Source of the DNA: Cellulomonas alba
Lineage (GTDB): Bacteria; Actinomycetota; Actinomycetes; Actinomycetales; Cellulomonadaceae
Reading direction: 5' to 3'
Assembly: GCF_030362835.1 (NCBI RefSeq)
Contig: NZ_JAUCGQ010000001.1
Span: 620,001-684,000, forward strand
DNA length: 64,000 nucleotides
The notes beneath the pieces are model-generated. The model was not told the DNA's origin, did no database searches, and worked only from the letters and a program-made list of their open reading frames with translations. Made by a program: the position numbers and the translations under genes. Below are positions 39,468 to 48,849 of the stretch, piece by piece (the first letter of the stretch is position 1; every line of letters begins with the position of its first letter).

Positions 39468-42400
39468 GCGCCACCTCCGGCGACGGGGACGAGCGCGGGC
39501 GCCGGCTGCCCGGACACGGGTGGCGAGTCGAGCGCGGTGACGTCGAGCGTGTCGACGACCGCCAGGCACGGCACCGAGGGGCCCGAGCTGGTGGCGTGCT
39601 CCGGCGCGAGCTCGACGCCCGAGGTGAAGGGCTCGAACGACGGCGCCGCGAGCTTCTGCTCGTCGGCCACCGTCGCGTACTGCGAGCGCGCGAACAGGTC
39701 GGTGAGCGGCCGAGACGTCGTGCCCGCGGGCCCGGTCAGCGTCAGCGCGTACGTCTCCGTGCCGTTGGTCGTCAGGTGCGCCCCGACGTGGCTGACGGCG
39801 ACGCCGAGCGGTGCGACCTTCTGCCGGACCGACACCGTGGCGAGCGGGTGCGCGACGACGCGGCCTGCGCTCACGGGGCCGATCGCGAGGACTGCGCCCG
39901 GCGACACCGCGGCAGGCAGCACCGCCTCCCACGCGCTCGCCGGGCTCACCGCGTCCCAGAGCAGCCCGCCGACGTCGACGGCAGCCACGGGCGTGGTCGC
40001 GGCGGCCGACGAGCCGAGCGTGAGGTCGACCGACACCGACGCGCTGAGGAACAGGATGCTGAACGACGCGGTCCCCGTCAGGTGCCACGGCGCGGGTCCG
40101 GTGACCGTCAGCGCGAGCGACAGCGAGAGGAGCGTCGTGCCGCCGGCGCTGATCTTGACCCACGCGGCCAGGTCGACCTCGAGGTGGAACGGCGACCACT
40201 GCAGCAGCGCGTCGAACGACCCGCCGCCCGTGATGCTGAACCCCCCGACGTCGAGCGCGACGGACGCCTTCGCACCCATCTGCAAGGTGTTCGACGTGAC
40301 GGCGAGGTAGGCCTCGAACCGCACCTGCGGGTTCTTGCCGCTGGTCAGCTGCAGCGCGAGCCGTCTGAGCGGGCGCAGCCCCGCGGGCGGCGTGAACCGC
40401 GGGTGGAAGCCCCCGGCCGACAGCAGGAACCCGGGGTTCTGCCCCCAGTCGAGCCGCAGCGCGAGGTCGCCGGTGAGCGTGAACGACAGCACCCGCGAGT
40501 CGTGCAGCGACGCGTCGAGCGCGAGCTGGCTCCGACCGAGGTCGAGCACCCCGATCGCGTCGACGTGCAGCTCGACGGCCGGCGTCTCGGGGTCGGGCAG
40601 CGTCACGGACAGCGCCGCGAGGATCACCGCGCGGATCGGCATCGGCAGGTCGAGCAGCACCGCGAGGCGCAGCTTGACGATCGCGGGCGTGCCCCACGAG
40701 ATCTCCGCGAGCGGGCCGACGACGAGCCGGTCGCGCGCGATCGGGAAGATCGAGTCGAGCGTCGTGATGACGCGGTCCGCGTTCGCCACCGGGTCCTGGA
40801 CGAACAGCACCGAGTCGAGGATCCCGTCGCTGAGCCCGCCACGGACCTTGTCCGCGTCGACGGTCCGGTTGAGCGCGACGAGACCGCCGATGCCCGTGAG
40901 CGCGAACCCCATGCCGAGCTGGACGGGCGTGAACCCCTGCGCGGTGATGAGCAGGAGCAACGAGAATCCGGGGCTGCCGTCGGGCATCTGCGTGGTGACG
41001 ATGCCGATCGCGGTCACGGAGACGACGTCGACGAGCGTGAGCTGCGCGATCCCGACGTACCGGCCGTGCACGGTGTCGATCTCGAGGTAGCCGCCGCCGC
41101 TGATCGCGGCCGCGTCGATGCTCAGCCCGAGCGCCTCGGGACCCGCGAGGCCGAGCGACACGTCGAGCGGCCCGAGGTTGCCCGTGCCGTCAGGCGGCGC
41201 CGCGATCTGCAGCGCGACGCCGATCCGGCGAAACACGACGTGCACGGGACCGAGGTCGAGGCCGCCGCTCGCGAGCGCCCGGAGCGCCGCGCCCTGACCC
41301 GCGGCGCCCGCCTCGAGCGCGAGGCTCGACAGGTGCAGGACGCCGGCGACGTCGAGGTCGAGCGGCAGCGTCGTCGCGAGCAGCGGAGCACCGGCCCCGC
41401 CGCCCGCCGGTCCGCCGAGGAACCGCAGCCCGGTGGCCGACGACCACTCGACGCCCGCGGTGAACGCCATGCGCTGCGGCTCGTCGCCGAGCAGCGTCGT
41501 GACGAAACCGTCGCCCGACGAGAGGTCCAGGTTCACGGCGAAGTCGCCCTCGACGCGCACCACGACGCTCGGGTCCTCGACGCCGTGCGCCGACGACACC
41601 GCGGCCTTCGCGGTCACCGAGATCTCGAGCCGCGACGTCTCGAACCGCGTGCCCTGCGGGTCGCCGAACGCCCACGCCGGCTGCGGCCGCGCGGTCAGCG
41701 TGAGCGTGAGGGACCCGCCGGCCGCGGCTCCCCCGCCGGCGCTCCCGAACGAGACGCCGTCGGGCGTCAGCGCGAGACCCACGCCGGCCTGCACGTCGCC
41801 GGCGATCGCGAGGCTGACGGCGTCGGCGAGCGCGATCGACGTGCTCAGCGCGGCATCGGCGACGACGCCGAGACCCAGACCGCGGACGTCGGGGCCACCG
41901 GCGGCGCCCGGCACACCGAACGCGACGAGCTCGACGACGCTCTGGACGGGCACGGCCGAGGACGCGTCGAGCGTCACGAGCGGCAGCGTCACCGCGCCGA
42001 CGTCGAGACTGTCGCTCCCCGCGGCTGGCGGCGTCCAGAACATCTGCAGGATCGCGTCCCGCCCGTCCGCGGCGGGCGACAGCCCGAACGCGTGCGCGAG
42101 GCCCGCGATCGTCTGCAGCAGCCGCCGCTGGTCGAGCAGGTCGCCCCACCCGTACGCGTCACCGAGCACCCCGACGGGGTCGGACAGGAGCCGCGGCACG
42201 AGGTCCCAGTGCAGCGTCGCCGGCCGCGTGACGACCGCGCCCGTGTCGTCGAAGTCGCCGGGGTCGGCGACGCCGAGCAGCTCGAGGATCGCGAGCGCCT
42301 GCGGGGCCCGCTCGGCCAGCTGGGCGCGCACGACGAACCCGAGGCCGCGCTCCGCGATCGCCACCCACGTCTGCGGGTCGTCGAGCGGCTCGGGCAGGCC

Positions 42401-42733
42401 GCCCGGCAGCGGGGTCGTCGCGAGCGCCGCCACGGCCGCCGTCACCGCGGCGAACGCGGTGGCGACCACCGCGAGCTGGCCCACCAGCTCCTCGTCGTCC
42501 GCCTCGGGGTCCAGCCCGCCTGAGGCGGTCGCCAGCGACCCGAGTGCGTCGCGCAGCGAGCCGAGCTTCGGCTCGAGGAGCTGCAGGTCGAGCTCGACGC
42601 CCGGGCCGAGCGCGCACCCGACCGCCGCGAGCAGGTCGCCGAAGTCCTCGACGTCGCCCAGCAGCTCCCCGAGCCCGGCAGCTGCTGCCGCCGTCGCCTT
42701 GATGACGGGCGCGAGAGTCCCGGCCGCGCTCAT
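39464..42733 (-). CDS. DUF6603-containing giant protein (gene 2 of operon)
   Basis: A 1089-residue protein. The first 250 residues are helical (GELLGDVEDFGDLLAAVGCALGPGV...). The remainder is a long series of beta strands with alternating hydrophobic residues. Residues about 540-900 match DUF6603: GGYLEIDTVHGRYVGIAQLTLVDVVSVTAIGIVTTQMPDGSPGFSLLLLITAQGFTPVQLGMGFALTGIGGLVALNR, then VGPLAEISWGTPAIVKLRLAVLLDLP. The strand pattern, similar to an extended beta structure that could bind lipid, and absence of a signal peptide are notable. ATG 42733 overlaps the phospholipase D-like stop (ATGA), so the pair is coupled. The family has no described function. Confidence 0.85.
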   Translation of the reverse strand: MSAAGTLAPVIKATAAAAAGLGELLGDVEDFGDLLAAVGCALGPGVELDLQLLEPKLGSLRDALGSLATASGGLDPEADDEELVGQLAVVATAFAAVTAAVAALATTPLPGGLPEPLDDPQTWVAIAERGLGFVVRAQLAERAPQALAILELLGVADPGDFDDTGAVVTRPATLHWDLVPRLLSDPVGVLGDAYGWGDLLDQRRLLQTIAGLAHAFGLSPAADGRDAILQMFWTPPAAGSDSLDVGAVTLPLVTLDASSAVPVQSVVELVAFGVPGAAGGPDVRGLGLGVVADAALSTSIALADAVSLAIAGDVQAGVGLALTPDGVSFGSAGGGAAAGGSLTLTLTARPQPAWAFGDPQGTRFETSRLEISVTAKAAVSSAHGVEDPSVVVRVEGDFAVNLDLSSGDGFVTTLLGDEPQRMAFTAGVEWSSATGLRFLGGPAGGGAGAPLLATTLPLDLDVAGVLHLSSLALEAGAAGQGAALRALASGGLDLGPVHVVFRRIGVALQIAAPPDGTGNLGPLDVSLGLAGPEALGLSIDAAAISGGGYLEIDTVHGRYVGIAQLTLVDVVSVTAIGIVTTQMPDGSPGFSLLLLITAQGFTPVQLGMGFALTGIGGLVALNRTVDADKVRGGLSDGILDSVLFVQDPVANADRVITTLDSIFPIARDRLVVGPLAEISWGTPAIVKLRLAVLLDLPMPIRAVILAALSVTLPDPETPAVELHVDAIGVLDLGRSQLALDASLHDSRVLSFTLTGDLALRLDWGQNPGFLLSAGGFHPRFTPPAGLRPLRRLALQLTSGKNPQVRFEAYLAVTSNTLQMGAKASVALDVGGFSITGGGSFDALLQWSPFHLEVDLAAWVKISAGGTTLLSLSLALTVTGPAPWHLTGTASFSILFLSASVSVDLTLGSSAAATTPVAAVDVGGLLWDAVSPASAWEAVLPAAVSPGAVLAIGPVSAGRVVAHPLATVSVRQKVAPLGVAVSHVGAHLTTNGTETYALTLTGPAGTTSRPLTDLFARSQYATVADEQKLAAPSFEPFTSGVELAPEHATSSGPSVPCLAVVDTLDVTALDSPPVSGQPAPALVPVAGGGA

Positions 42734-44898
42734 CCCGGCACCTCCGCGAGGTCCGACTCGTCCGCCCGGACGGCGAGCCCGGGCGACCGCCCGATGCGCT
42801 CGAACCGCGCCGTCCGCTCGACGGCGCGCGTGACGTCGGCGAGCGTGCTCCGCCCGCGCTCGATCGCGCCGTTCTCGAGCGAGCAGCTCTCCATCACGTG
42901 GTTGTAGACCGTGCCGAACGCGCCCGGGAGCTGCGTCGTCGACCGCAGGACGCCGTTCGGCAGGCGCCAGTCGGTGTCGCCGAGGTGGTCCCACTGCGGG
43001 TCGAACGTCGCGTTCCTCGGCGGGTGCGCCCGCAGGTTCTCGACGAGCGTCGTGCCGGGGTCCCGGGCGGGGTCGTACGCGCCGCTGCCGGAGACCTCCG
43101 GCCACGCCGCGCCGCCCGTCAGGAGTCCCACGACGTTCCGGAGGTGCTGGGTCGCGACGGCCGGGTCCGAGACGGCGAGCGCGATCTCCGAGTCGCCCGT
43201 CAGCGACCGCCGGTTGATGTTCGCCGACCCGCACACGAGCAGCTGCCCGTCGTACACGTGGGACTTGGCGTGCACGTAGACGCCGCGGTTCTGGCCGACC
43301 GCCGAGTCCCAGGCGTTGAGCACGACGATCTGGCGCAGCTGGTCGTCCGTCAGGCCGTCCGCGAGCGCCTCGAACGCGTTGGCCCGCGCCTTGTGCTGCG
43401 CGTTCGCGAGGCTGAGGTACCAGGCGTTGCTGCCGTCGGCGTGGGGCGGCAGCACGATGACGACACCGAGGTCGCCGTTGCGCGTCACGTGGTCGTTGAG
43501 GAGGCGCGCGGTGGGGATGCTCCAGAAGTACTGGTCCGTGATGAAGACGAGCTTCTGCGCGGCGGCCATCGCCCGGGCGTAGCCGGCCAGCACGGTGTAC
43601 TCGCCGTGCACGAACAGCCCCGACCCGCCGCGCGGCCGCGCCGGGATGGTGCGCCACAGCTGGACCTTGCTCGTGGCGCCCGCCACCGGCCCGACCGGGT
43701 CGACGGGGTCCAGCGGGACGATGACGTTGCCGCCCATCCGCACGTCGTCCTTGGCCGAGTAGGCGGCCTTGGTCGAGAACACGGCCTGCCCCTGCTCGAT
43801 CGCCTGCTGGCACGGCGCGGGCGAGCGGGACACCTCGCCGACCCAGCCGTCGTCGACCCAGCGCTCGCAGAACTGCTGCTGGACGGTCGACACGACCGGT
43901 CCGTGCAGCCGCAGGTGCTGGTCGTGCCACTTCTGCGCGGACTCGCCGTACACCGGGACGTCGAGGTCCGACTCCTTCTTCTCGGTCGGCCTCACCAGCG
44001 CGCCGACGGCCGTGACGTACTCGTGGTCCAGCGAGCCGTCGCCGAACGGCCACGCGTCCTGCAGGCGCGGGATGCCCGCCGGCGTCTGCCCGTTCTCGGG
44101 GCCGACGCTCGTGCCGGACTCCCAGTCGCCGTCGTACCAGCCGGTGGGCGGCTGGGTCGCGGTCGCGGGGTCCTTCGGCGCGTCGCGCCGCGTGAACGCG
44201 AGGTCGACGCCGCCCACGTAGGCCACCGGGGGCACCGCGTCGTCGGCCGTCCGGATGACGCACATCTTCTGGTGGTGGGTCGCCACGACCATCACCTGGT
44301 CCGCGACCCGAGCGTCGAGGCACACCACGCCGATGTCCCGCGTCGTGCCGAGCCGCCGCTTGGCGATGCCGTTCGCCACGTCGACGGCCCGCGCGAGGAA
44401 GACGTGGTCGCGGCTGTGCGCGGGGTCCGCCTTGTCGGCCGCCCACGTCGGCATCCAGACCATGACCCGGACGAGGACGCCCGCGTCGATGAGCTTGAGC
44501 AGCAGGCCGAGCACCGTCTCGTCGGACTTGTCCGCCTGGACCGGCGCTCGTCCCGAGGCGTCCCACCACGACGACGTGCGCCACGAGTTCTGCACCGAGA
44601 GGTCGCGCAGCGGGTTCAGCCGCCAGCCCGCGATGTACACGAGCCCGTTCTGGCCCGGCGGCTTCTTGGCGGTCCTCGCCGCGGTGAGGCACGCGACGAG
44701 CGAGTCGCGGATGGCGCTCATGGCCCAGAACCCGCCGAGGATCGGCTCGACCTGGCAGCCGGCGTCGAACGGCTGGGCGGCGCCCGTCGTCACGCGCCGC
44801 GCGTACTCGGTGCCCGATCCCCAGGGCAGCCCGACGAGGTCCGCAGGGCCGGCGCCCGTCGGGTCGGAGTAGCTCAGGAACCAGTTCTCGCCCGGCAT
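42730..44898 (-). CDS. Phospholipase D-like protein, first gene of the operon
   Basis: A 722-residue PLD superfamily enzyme with two HxK motifs: THHQKMCVIRTADD (about 206) with VAYVGGVDLAFTRRD, and VHAKSHVYDGQLLVCGSANINRRS (about 541). Both have the required His and Lys, and GSANINRRSL is the usual product of motif 2. EHYVTAVGAL, HDQHLRLHGPVVSTVQQQFCERW and KLVFITDQYFWS complete the fold. PLD enzymes form a phosphohistidine intermediate on phospholipid or nucleic-acid phosphodiesters. No signal peptide, so probably cytosolic. ATG 44898 is chosen for GGGGGG 8 nt upstream. A smaller paralogue lies at 58317. Confidence 0.9.
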   Translation of the reverse strand: MPGENWFLSYSDPTGAGPADLVGLPWGSGTEYARRVTTGAAQPFDAGCQVEPILGGFWAMSAIRDSLVACLTAARTAKKPPGQNGLVYIAGWRLNPLRDLSVQNSWRTSSWWDASGRAPVQADKSDETVLGLLLKLIDAGVLVRVMVWMPTWAADKADPAHSRDHVFLARAVDVANGIAKRRLGTTRDIGVVCLDARVADQVMVVATHHQKMCVIRTADDAVPPVAYVGGVDLAFTRRDAPKDPATATQPPTGWYDGDWESGTSVGPENGQTPAGIPRLQDAWPFGDGSLDHEYVTAVGALVRPTEKKESDLDVPVYGESAQKWHDQHLRLHGPVVSTVQQQFCERWVDDGWVGEVSRSPAPCQQAIEQGQAVFSTKAAYSAKDDVRMGGNVIVPLDPVDPVGPVAGATSKVQLWRTIPARPRGGSGLFVHGEYTVLAGYARAMAAAQKLVFITDQYFWSIPTARLLNDHVTRNGDLGVVIVLPPHADGSNAWYLSLANAQHKARANAFEALADGLTDDQLRQIVVLNAWDSAVGQNRGVYVHAKSHVYDGQLLVCGSANINRRSLTGDSEIALAVSDPAVATQHLRNVVGLLTGGAAWPEVSGSGAYDPARDPGTTLVENLRAHPPRNATFDPQWDHLGDTDWRLPNGVLRSTTQLPGAFGTVYNHVMESCSLENGAIERGRSTLADVTRAVERTARFERIGRSPGLAVRADESDLAEVPG

Positions 44899-45167
44899 CC
44901 GCGAGCCCCCCTGCTCGTTCGTGCGTGTGCCCCACACAACCCGGACCAGTGTGGCGGCGGTCACACCCCCGTGACGAGGGTGAAATCCGGACATTTCGGT
45001 GCACGCACCGTGGACGGCCAGTGGCCACCAGTCGGTATCCCCGCACCCCAGCCGCCTGTGAGACGCCTCGGCGCGCGCGTCGCGACGCCGTCTGCCGCCC
45101 GAGCCCTGGACGGCCCCCACGCCGCGGAGGATCGTTCTTCTGACCTGTCGCACGCTCGGAGGCACCG
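44899..45167. promoter_or_regulatory. 269-bp divergent control region of the unusual locus
   Basis: This spacer separates the eight-gene minus operon from the three-gene plus cassette. It contains CCACAC-N11-GTGTGG (44932-44954), a perfect 6-bp dyad near the phospholipase start. It also holds GAAAT-CCGGAC-ATTTC (about 44980-44995), the only AT-rich point. The cassette's GTG (45168) has GGAGG five bases upstream. I see no consensus -35/-10 pair, but the shared region suggests co-regulation. Confidence 0.5.
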
Positions 45168-48026
45168 GTGCCCGAGACCCTGCGCACCGGCCCGCGGGCT
45201 CTCCCGAGGGCCGACGCCACCCTCGCCCAGCTGGTTCACGACCGCGGGATCCTGTGGTCGACACCGGGCGCGCCCGTGCTCGGCCGGGACGGCGTCCGCG
45301 CGGACTGGATGCTCTACACGTACCCCCTCACGCTCTCGGGCGACGGCGGCGCCGCGGCGGCGGCCGCGATGCTGCCCGTGCTCCGCACCTTCGAGGCGCG
45401 CCAGGTCGTCAGCATCGGCTACACCGCGATCCCGCTGGTCGCCGACTGCGTGCTCCATGCGCGCGGCGAGCTCGTCGGCGGCTGCATCCGCGAGACGCGC
45501 AAGGCGCACGGCTCGGGGCGGCGCGTCGAGGGTGACCTGGACCGCACGCGGCCCGTCGTCGTGGTCGACGACTCGATCAGCTCGGGCACGTCGGTGCGCA
45601 CCGGGATCGAGGCGCTCGAGGCCGAGGGGTTCGAGGTCGAGGGCGCCGTCGCGCTCGTCGCGTTCCCGTGGCGGGGCGGCATCGAACAGGTGCGCGCGCA
45701 GGGCTACCGGGTCGAGACGGTGCTCGACATCTGGCGGGACGTCGGCATGCCGCTCGCGGACCACGTGCACGACCACGCGTGCGTGGCGGTGACCTGGGCG
45801 GACGCGCAGGCGACCGGCGGCCTGCACCCCGCGGTGCTCGCACGCGAGGTCGCCGACGAGCTGCTGCGCAGCGGGCGCACCCTGCGGCCGCCGGCCGCGC
45901 TCGACGCCGACTACGACGGCCGCGGCGGCGTCTACGTGAGCTTCCGCGACCGCCGCACCGACGCGCGGCTGGCGCGCAGCGGCTTCTGGCACTTCGACCC
46001 GGCGCTGGCGGACCCGGCGCGCGACGTCGTGCTCGCCACGGCGCGCACGCTGGCCGGCGCGGCCGGCCGCGCGGTGCGCGCGCACGGGCTGGACGACCTC
46101 AAGGTCGGCGTCTCGTTCCTCGGCCCGCTGCAGCCCGTGGCGCCGCGCGACCTCGACTTCGGGCGGCTCGGCGTCGTCGTGCAGAGCCTCGCGCAGCCGG
46201 GCAAGGTCGGCGGCGCCCTGCCGCACACCGAGGTGTTCACGAGCGAGATCCAGCAGTACCGGCACGCCGCGTTCCGCAACGCACGGCTGGGCCGCACGGA
46301 GCCGCACCAGGTGTTCGTGCACACCGTGAGGAAGGTCGTCGAGCCGGGCGAGAGCTGGCTCCCCTACGGCTCGAGCGACGACGCGCAGGAGCGGCTCCCC
46401 CTCGCGACCGGCGAGGCCCTGACGACGCGCGCGCGCGACGTGCTCGACGCGTTCCGCGCGGGCCGTGAGCCCGTCGGCCCGCCCGTCCCGGACGAGCTCG
46501 TGCCGGACCCGGTGCGCGGCGTCGGCGTCACGCTCTACGCGGGCGGCGTCCTGGGCTGCTGCGTGTCCTCGCAGGGCAGCCTCGACGAGTGCCTCGTACG
46601 CGCGACGCGCCGCGCGGCGACGGACCCGCGTTTCACGGCGGTGCGGGACGCCGCGCAGGTGCCACCGTCGATCTGCGTCTCGATCCTGCGTGACCAGGAG
46701 CTGCTCGGCGTCACCGCCGACCTCGAGCGCGCACTCGTCAAGGTGCGGCCGGGCCACGACACCGTGGCGGCGCAGCACGGCGACCGGGCGGGCCTGCTGC
46801 TCGCGCAGGTGCCCGTCCACCACGACTGGTCGAAGCCGCAGCTCGCCCGCCAGCTGCTCGCCAAGGCCCGCATCGACGGCGGCACCGCGTCCTGGAGCAC
46901 CTTCCGCACCGCGTCCTGGCTCCGCCGCGAGGACCGCGTCTGGCCCGTCGTCTCGGGCTACCCGGTGCGCGACGCGCCCCGGGTCGACGTCGCGACGATC
47001 CGGTCGACGCTCGCGCTCCTCGCGGGCTACGTGATCGGGCAGCTCGGACCCGACGGTCTCCCGGCCTACGCCTACCAGCCGGTGACGGGCCGGACCACGA
47101 CCCGAGGCACCGCCGGCCGCGCCCTCCATGCGCTGACTGCGCTCGCCGACGCCGCCGACGTGCTGGGCCGCGACGACCTGCGCGCCGCCGCGGCGCACGG
47201 GCTCAGCACCGCGCTGCGATCCGTCGAGCCGATCGGGGGGCGGTCGCGCGTCGCACTGCCCGGCCTGACCCCCGGCACGAGCGCCGACGCGGAGCTGGTG
47301 CTCGGGGCGGCCGCGCTCGGCGACGGACTGCTCGGCGACGACCGGGTGCGCGCCGTGCACCGCGGGCTCGTCGGCCTGCTGCGGCCCGACGGCCGGATCG
47401 ACCCCGAGCGACGCCGGCGCTGGACCGCCGAGCACGACTTCCTGCCCGGCCTCGCCCTGCTCGCCGCCGCGGCCGTCCCCGACGAGCTGCCCGACCTGAC
47501 GGCGCAGCTGGCCTGGTACCGGCGCCGCTTCGACCTGCTGCACCCGTGGGGCATGGTCGGCTGGCACCCGCAGGCCTGGTTCCGGGTCGCCGCGACGGGC
47601 CACGCGCCCGACGGCACCGCCGCATTCGTCCGCGAGGTCGTCGACTGGGCGCTGCCGCTCCAGCACCGCGGCACGGGCGCGTTCCTCACCGACCTCGACG
47701 TGACCGGGCCGGGCTTCCACACGGCGTTCGTGCTCGAGGGCGTCGCCGACGCCGCGCGCCTGTGCCTGCTCGACGGCGACCGCGCGCGCGCCGCGCTGTA
47801 CATGCGGCGGTGGCGCCAGGGCTTCCGGTTCGTGGATCGCCTCGTGGTCCGCGACGAGGACACCTACTGCATGGCGGACCCCGGCCGCGCCCTCGGGGCG
47901 GTCCGCCCGTCCCTGACGACGAGCGGCGTGCGGATCGACTTCGTCAGCCACGCCATGCAGGCACTCGTGAAAGCACTGCGATACGCGGAAACAGCCGAAG
48001 AGGGGGAGGTCGAGCGTGATGACTGA
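45168..48026 (+). CDS. PRTase - AMMECR1 (two copies) - (alpha/alpha) barrel fusion protein
   Basis: A 952-residue multidomain protein. Residues about 60-200 are a phosphoribosyltransferase domain with the PRPP loop VVVVDDSISSGTSVRTG (130-146). Residues about 450-570 are AMMECR1-like: VTLYAGGVLGCCVSSQGSLDECLVRATRRAATDPRF, then SICVSILRDQELLG and GLLLAQVPVHHDWSKPQLARQLLAKA. Residues 250-400 look like a second, diverged copy. The last 330 residues repeat helical hairpins (HPWGMVGWHPQAWFRVAATGH, TGAFLTDLDVTGPGFHTAFVLEGVADAARLC, SGVRIDFVSHAMQALVKAL), suggesting an (alpha/alpha)6-toroid as in lanthionine synthetases or sugar epimerases. It overlaps the repeat gene by 8 bp. No such fusion is known to me. 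Confidence 0.8.
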   Translation: MPETLRTGPRALPRADATLAQLVHDRGILWSTPGAPVLGRDGVRADWMLYTYPLTLSGDGGAAAAAAMLPVLRTFEARQVVSIGYTAIPLVADCVLHARGELVGGCIRETRKAHGSGRRVEGDLDRTRPVVVVDDSISSGTSVRTGIEALEAEGFEVEGAVALVAFPWRGGIEQVRAQGYRVETVLDIWRDVGMPLADHVHDHACVAVTWADAQATGGLHPAVLAREVADELLRSGRTLRPPAALDADYDGRGGVYVSFRDRRTDARLARSGFWHFDPALADPARDVVLATARTLAGAAGRAVRAHGLDDLKVGVSFLGPLQPVAPRDLDFGRLGVVVQSLAQPGKVGGALPHTEVFTSEIQQYRHAAFRNARLGRTEPHQVFVHTVRKVVEPGESWLPYGSSDDAQERLPLATGEALTTRARDVLDAFRAGREPVGPPVPDELVPDPVRGVGVTLYAGGVLGCCVSSQGSLDECLVRATRRAATDPRFTAVRDAAQVPPSICVSILRDQELLGVTADLERALVKVRPGHDTVAAQHGDRAGLLLAQVPVHHDWSKPQLARQLLAKARIDGGTASWSTFRTASWLRREDRVWPVVSGYPVRDAPRVDVATIRSTLALLAGYVIGQLGPDGLPAYAYQPVTGRTTTRGTAGRALHALTALADAADVLGRDDLRAAAAHGLSTALRSVEPIGGRSRVALPGLTPGTSADAELVLGAAALGDGLLGDDRVRAVHRGLVGLLRPDGRIDPERRRRWTAEHDFLPGLALLAAAAVPDELPDLTAQLAWYRRRFDLLHPWGMVGWHPQAWFRVAATGHAPDGTAAFVREVVDWALPLQHRGTGAFLTDLDVTGPGFHTAFVLEGVADAARLCLLDGDRARAALYMRRWRQGFRFVDRLVVRDEDTYCMADPGRALGAVRPSLTTSGVRIDFVSHAMQALVKALRYAETAEEGEVERDD

Positions 48027-48849
48027 CGAGCCGAGAGGTGACGAGCCCAAGGTGCCGCCGCTGTTCGCCGGAGGGCCGGGCGCCGCACAGCCGGCCAGCG
48101 CGGCGGTGAACCGGCCCGCGGAGCACCAGCCGCAGGTGTCGGGGATCGGCGAGCTGTCCGAACGGATCGAGCTGGCGGAGAGCCCGGACCACTCCGAGGT
48201 CGCCGACCACTCCGACGTGCCGGACCACTCCGAAGTGCCCGACCACTCCGAGGTCCCCGACCATTCCGAAGTCCCCGACCACTCGGAGGTCCCGGACCAC
48301 TCCGAGGTGCCCGACCACTCCGAGGTGCCCGACCACTCCGAGGTCCCCGACCACTCCGAAGTCCCCGACCACTCCGAAGTCCCCGACCACTCCGAGGTAC
48401 CGGACCACTCCGAAGTCCCCGACCACTCCGAAGTCCCCGACCACTCCGAAGTGCCCGACCACTCCGAAGTGCCCGACCACTCGGAGACCCCTGACCACTC
48501 CGAGACACCGGACCACTCCGAGACGCCGGACCACTCCGAGACCCCCGACCACTCCGAGACACCGGACCACTCCGAGACACCGGACCACTCCGAGACACCG
48601 GACCACTCCGAGGTCCCCGACCACTCGGAGACCGGCGACTTCGGCGAGCTGGGCCGCGTCCTGCAGAACATCTACACCGACGTGGTCGACGTCCTCGTCG
48701 GGCACCTCACGAGCGTCGGCCACGCCGACCGCGGCGAGCTCGGCGTACGGCTCATCTCCCAGGTGGCCAAGAACCTGACGGCCGACCAGCGCGCCGCGGC
48801 GATCCGGGAGCTCGGCGGCGCGCCGGGCGGGCATCTCGAGGGGCCGTGA
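48019..48849 (+). CDS. Repeat protein with 25 PDHSE[V/T] hexapeptides
   Basis: A 276-residue, very acidic protein in three parts. The leader (1-55) contains GGPGAAQPASAAVNRPAEHQPQ and SGIGELSERIELAES. A central array (56-205) has 25 tandem hexapeptides of consensus PDHSEV, with one ADHSDV at position 2 and eight PDHSET units near the end. The C-terminal 71-residue domain (GDFGELGRVLQNIYTDVVDVLVGHLTSVGHADRGELG... then DQRAAAIRELGG) is helical. Every unit offers Pro, Asp, His, Ser and Glu, so it could bind metal or be a substrate for hydroxylation or glycosylation. ATG 48019 overlaps the upstream stop; GTG 48016 is also possible. The downstream oxygenase overlaps by 4 bp. Confidence 0.85.
   Translation: MTDEPRGDEPKVPPLFAGGPGAAQPASAAVNRPAEHQPQVSGIGELSERIELAESPDHSEVADHSDVPDHSEVPDHSEVPDHSEVPDHSEVPDHSEVPDHSEVPDHSEVPDHSEVPDHSEVPDHSEVPDHSEVPDHSEVPDHSEVPDHSEVPDHSETPDHSETPDHSETPDHSETPDHSETPDHSETPDHSETPDHSEVPDHSETGDFGELGRVLQNIYTDVVDVLVGHLTSVGHADRGELGVRLISQVAKNLTADQRAAAIRELGGAPGGHLEGP
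48184..48633 (+). repeat. 25 x 18-bp tandem repeat in the coding region
   Basis: 450 bp made of 18-bp units (consensus CCCGACCACTCCGAAGTC and close variants). Silent third-position changes differ between units, so the protein repeat is more conserved than the DNA. Units 17-23 and 25 end in Thr (ACC/ACA/ACG), the others in Val. The array has no spacers and is not a CRISPR. Confidence 0.97.

Noticed and set aside
36870..40697. A single 1275-codon protein upstream-extended through the DUF6603 gene
   Set aside because: The extension is an antisense-like Arg-rich frame; GTG 39467 overlapping the DUF6603 stop and the conserved start of the protein mark the true beginning.
48184..48633. Regular 18-bp repeats as a possible CRISPR array
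   Set aside because: Units are contiguous with no spacers, in frame, and no cas genes are near.
44961..48671. A 1236-codon minus-strand frame with SEWSGTSEWSG repeats
   Set aside because: It is the antisense reading of the plus-strand PRTase fusion and hexapeptide array; the plus frame has real domains and overlaps with the oxygenase.
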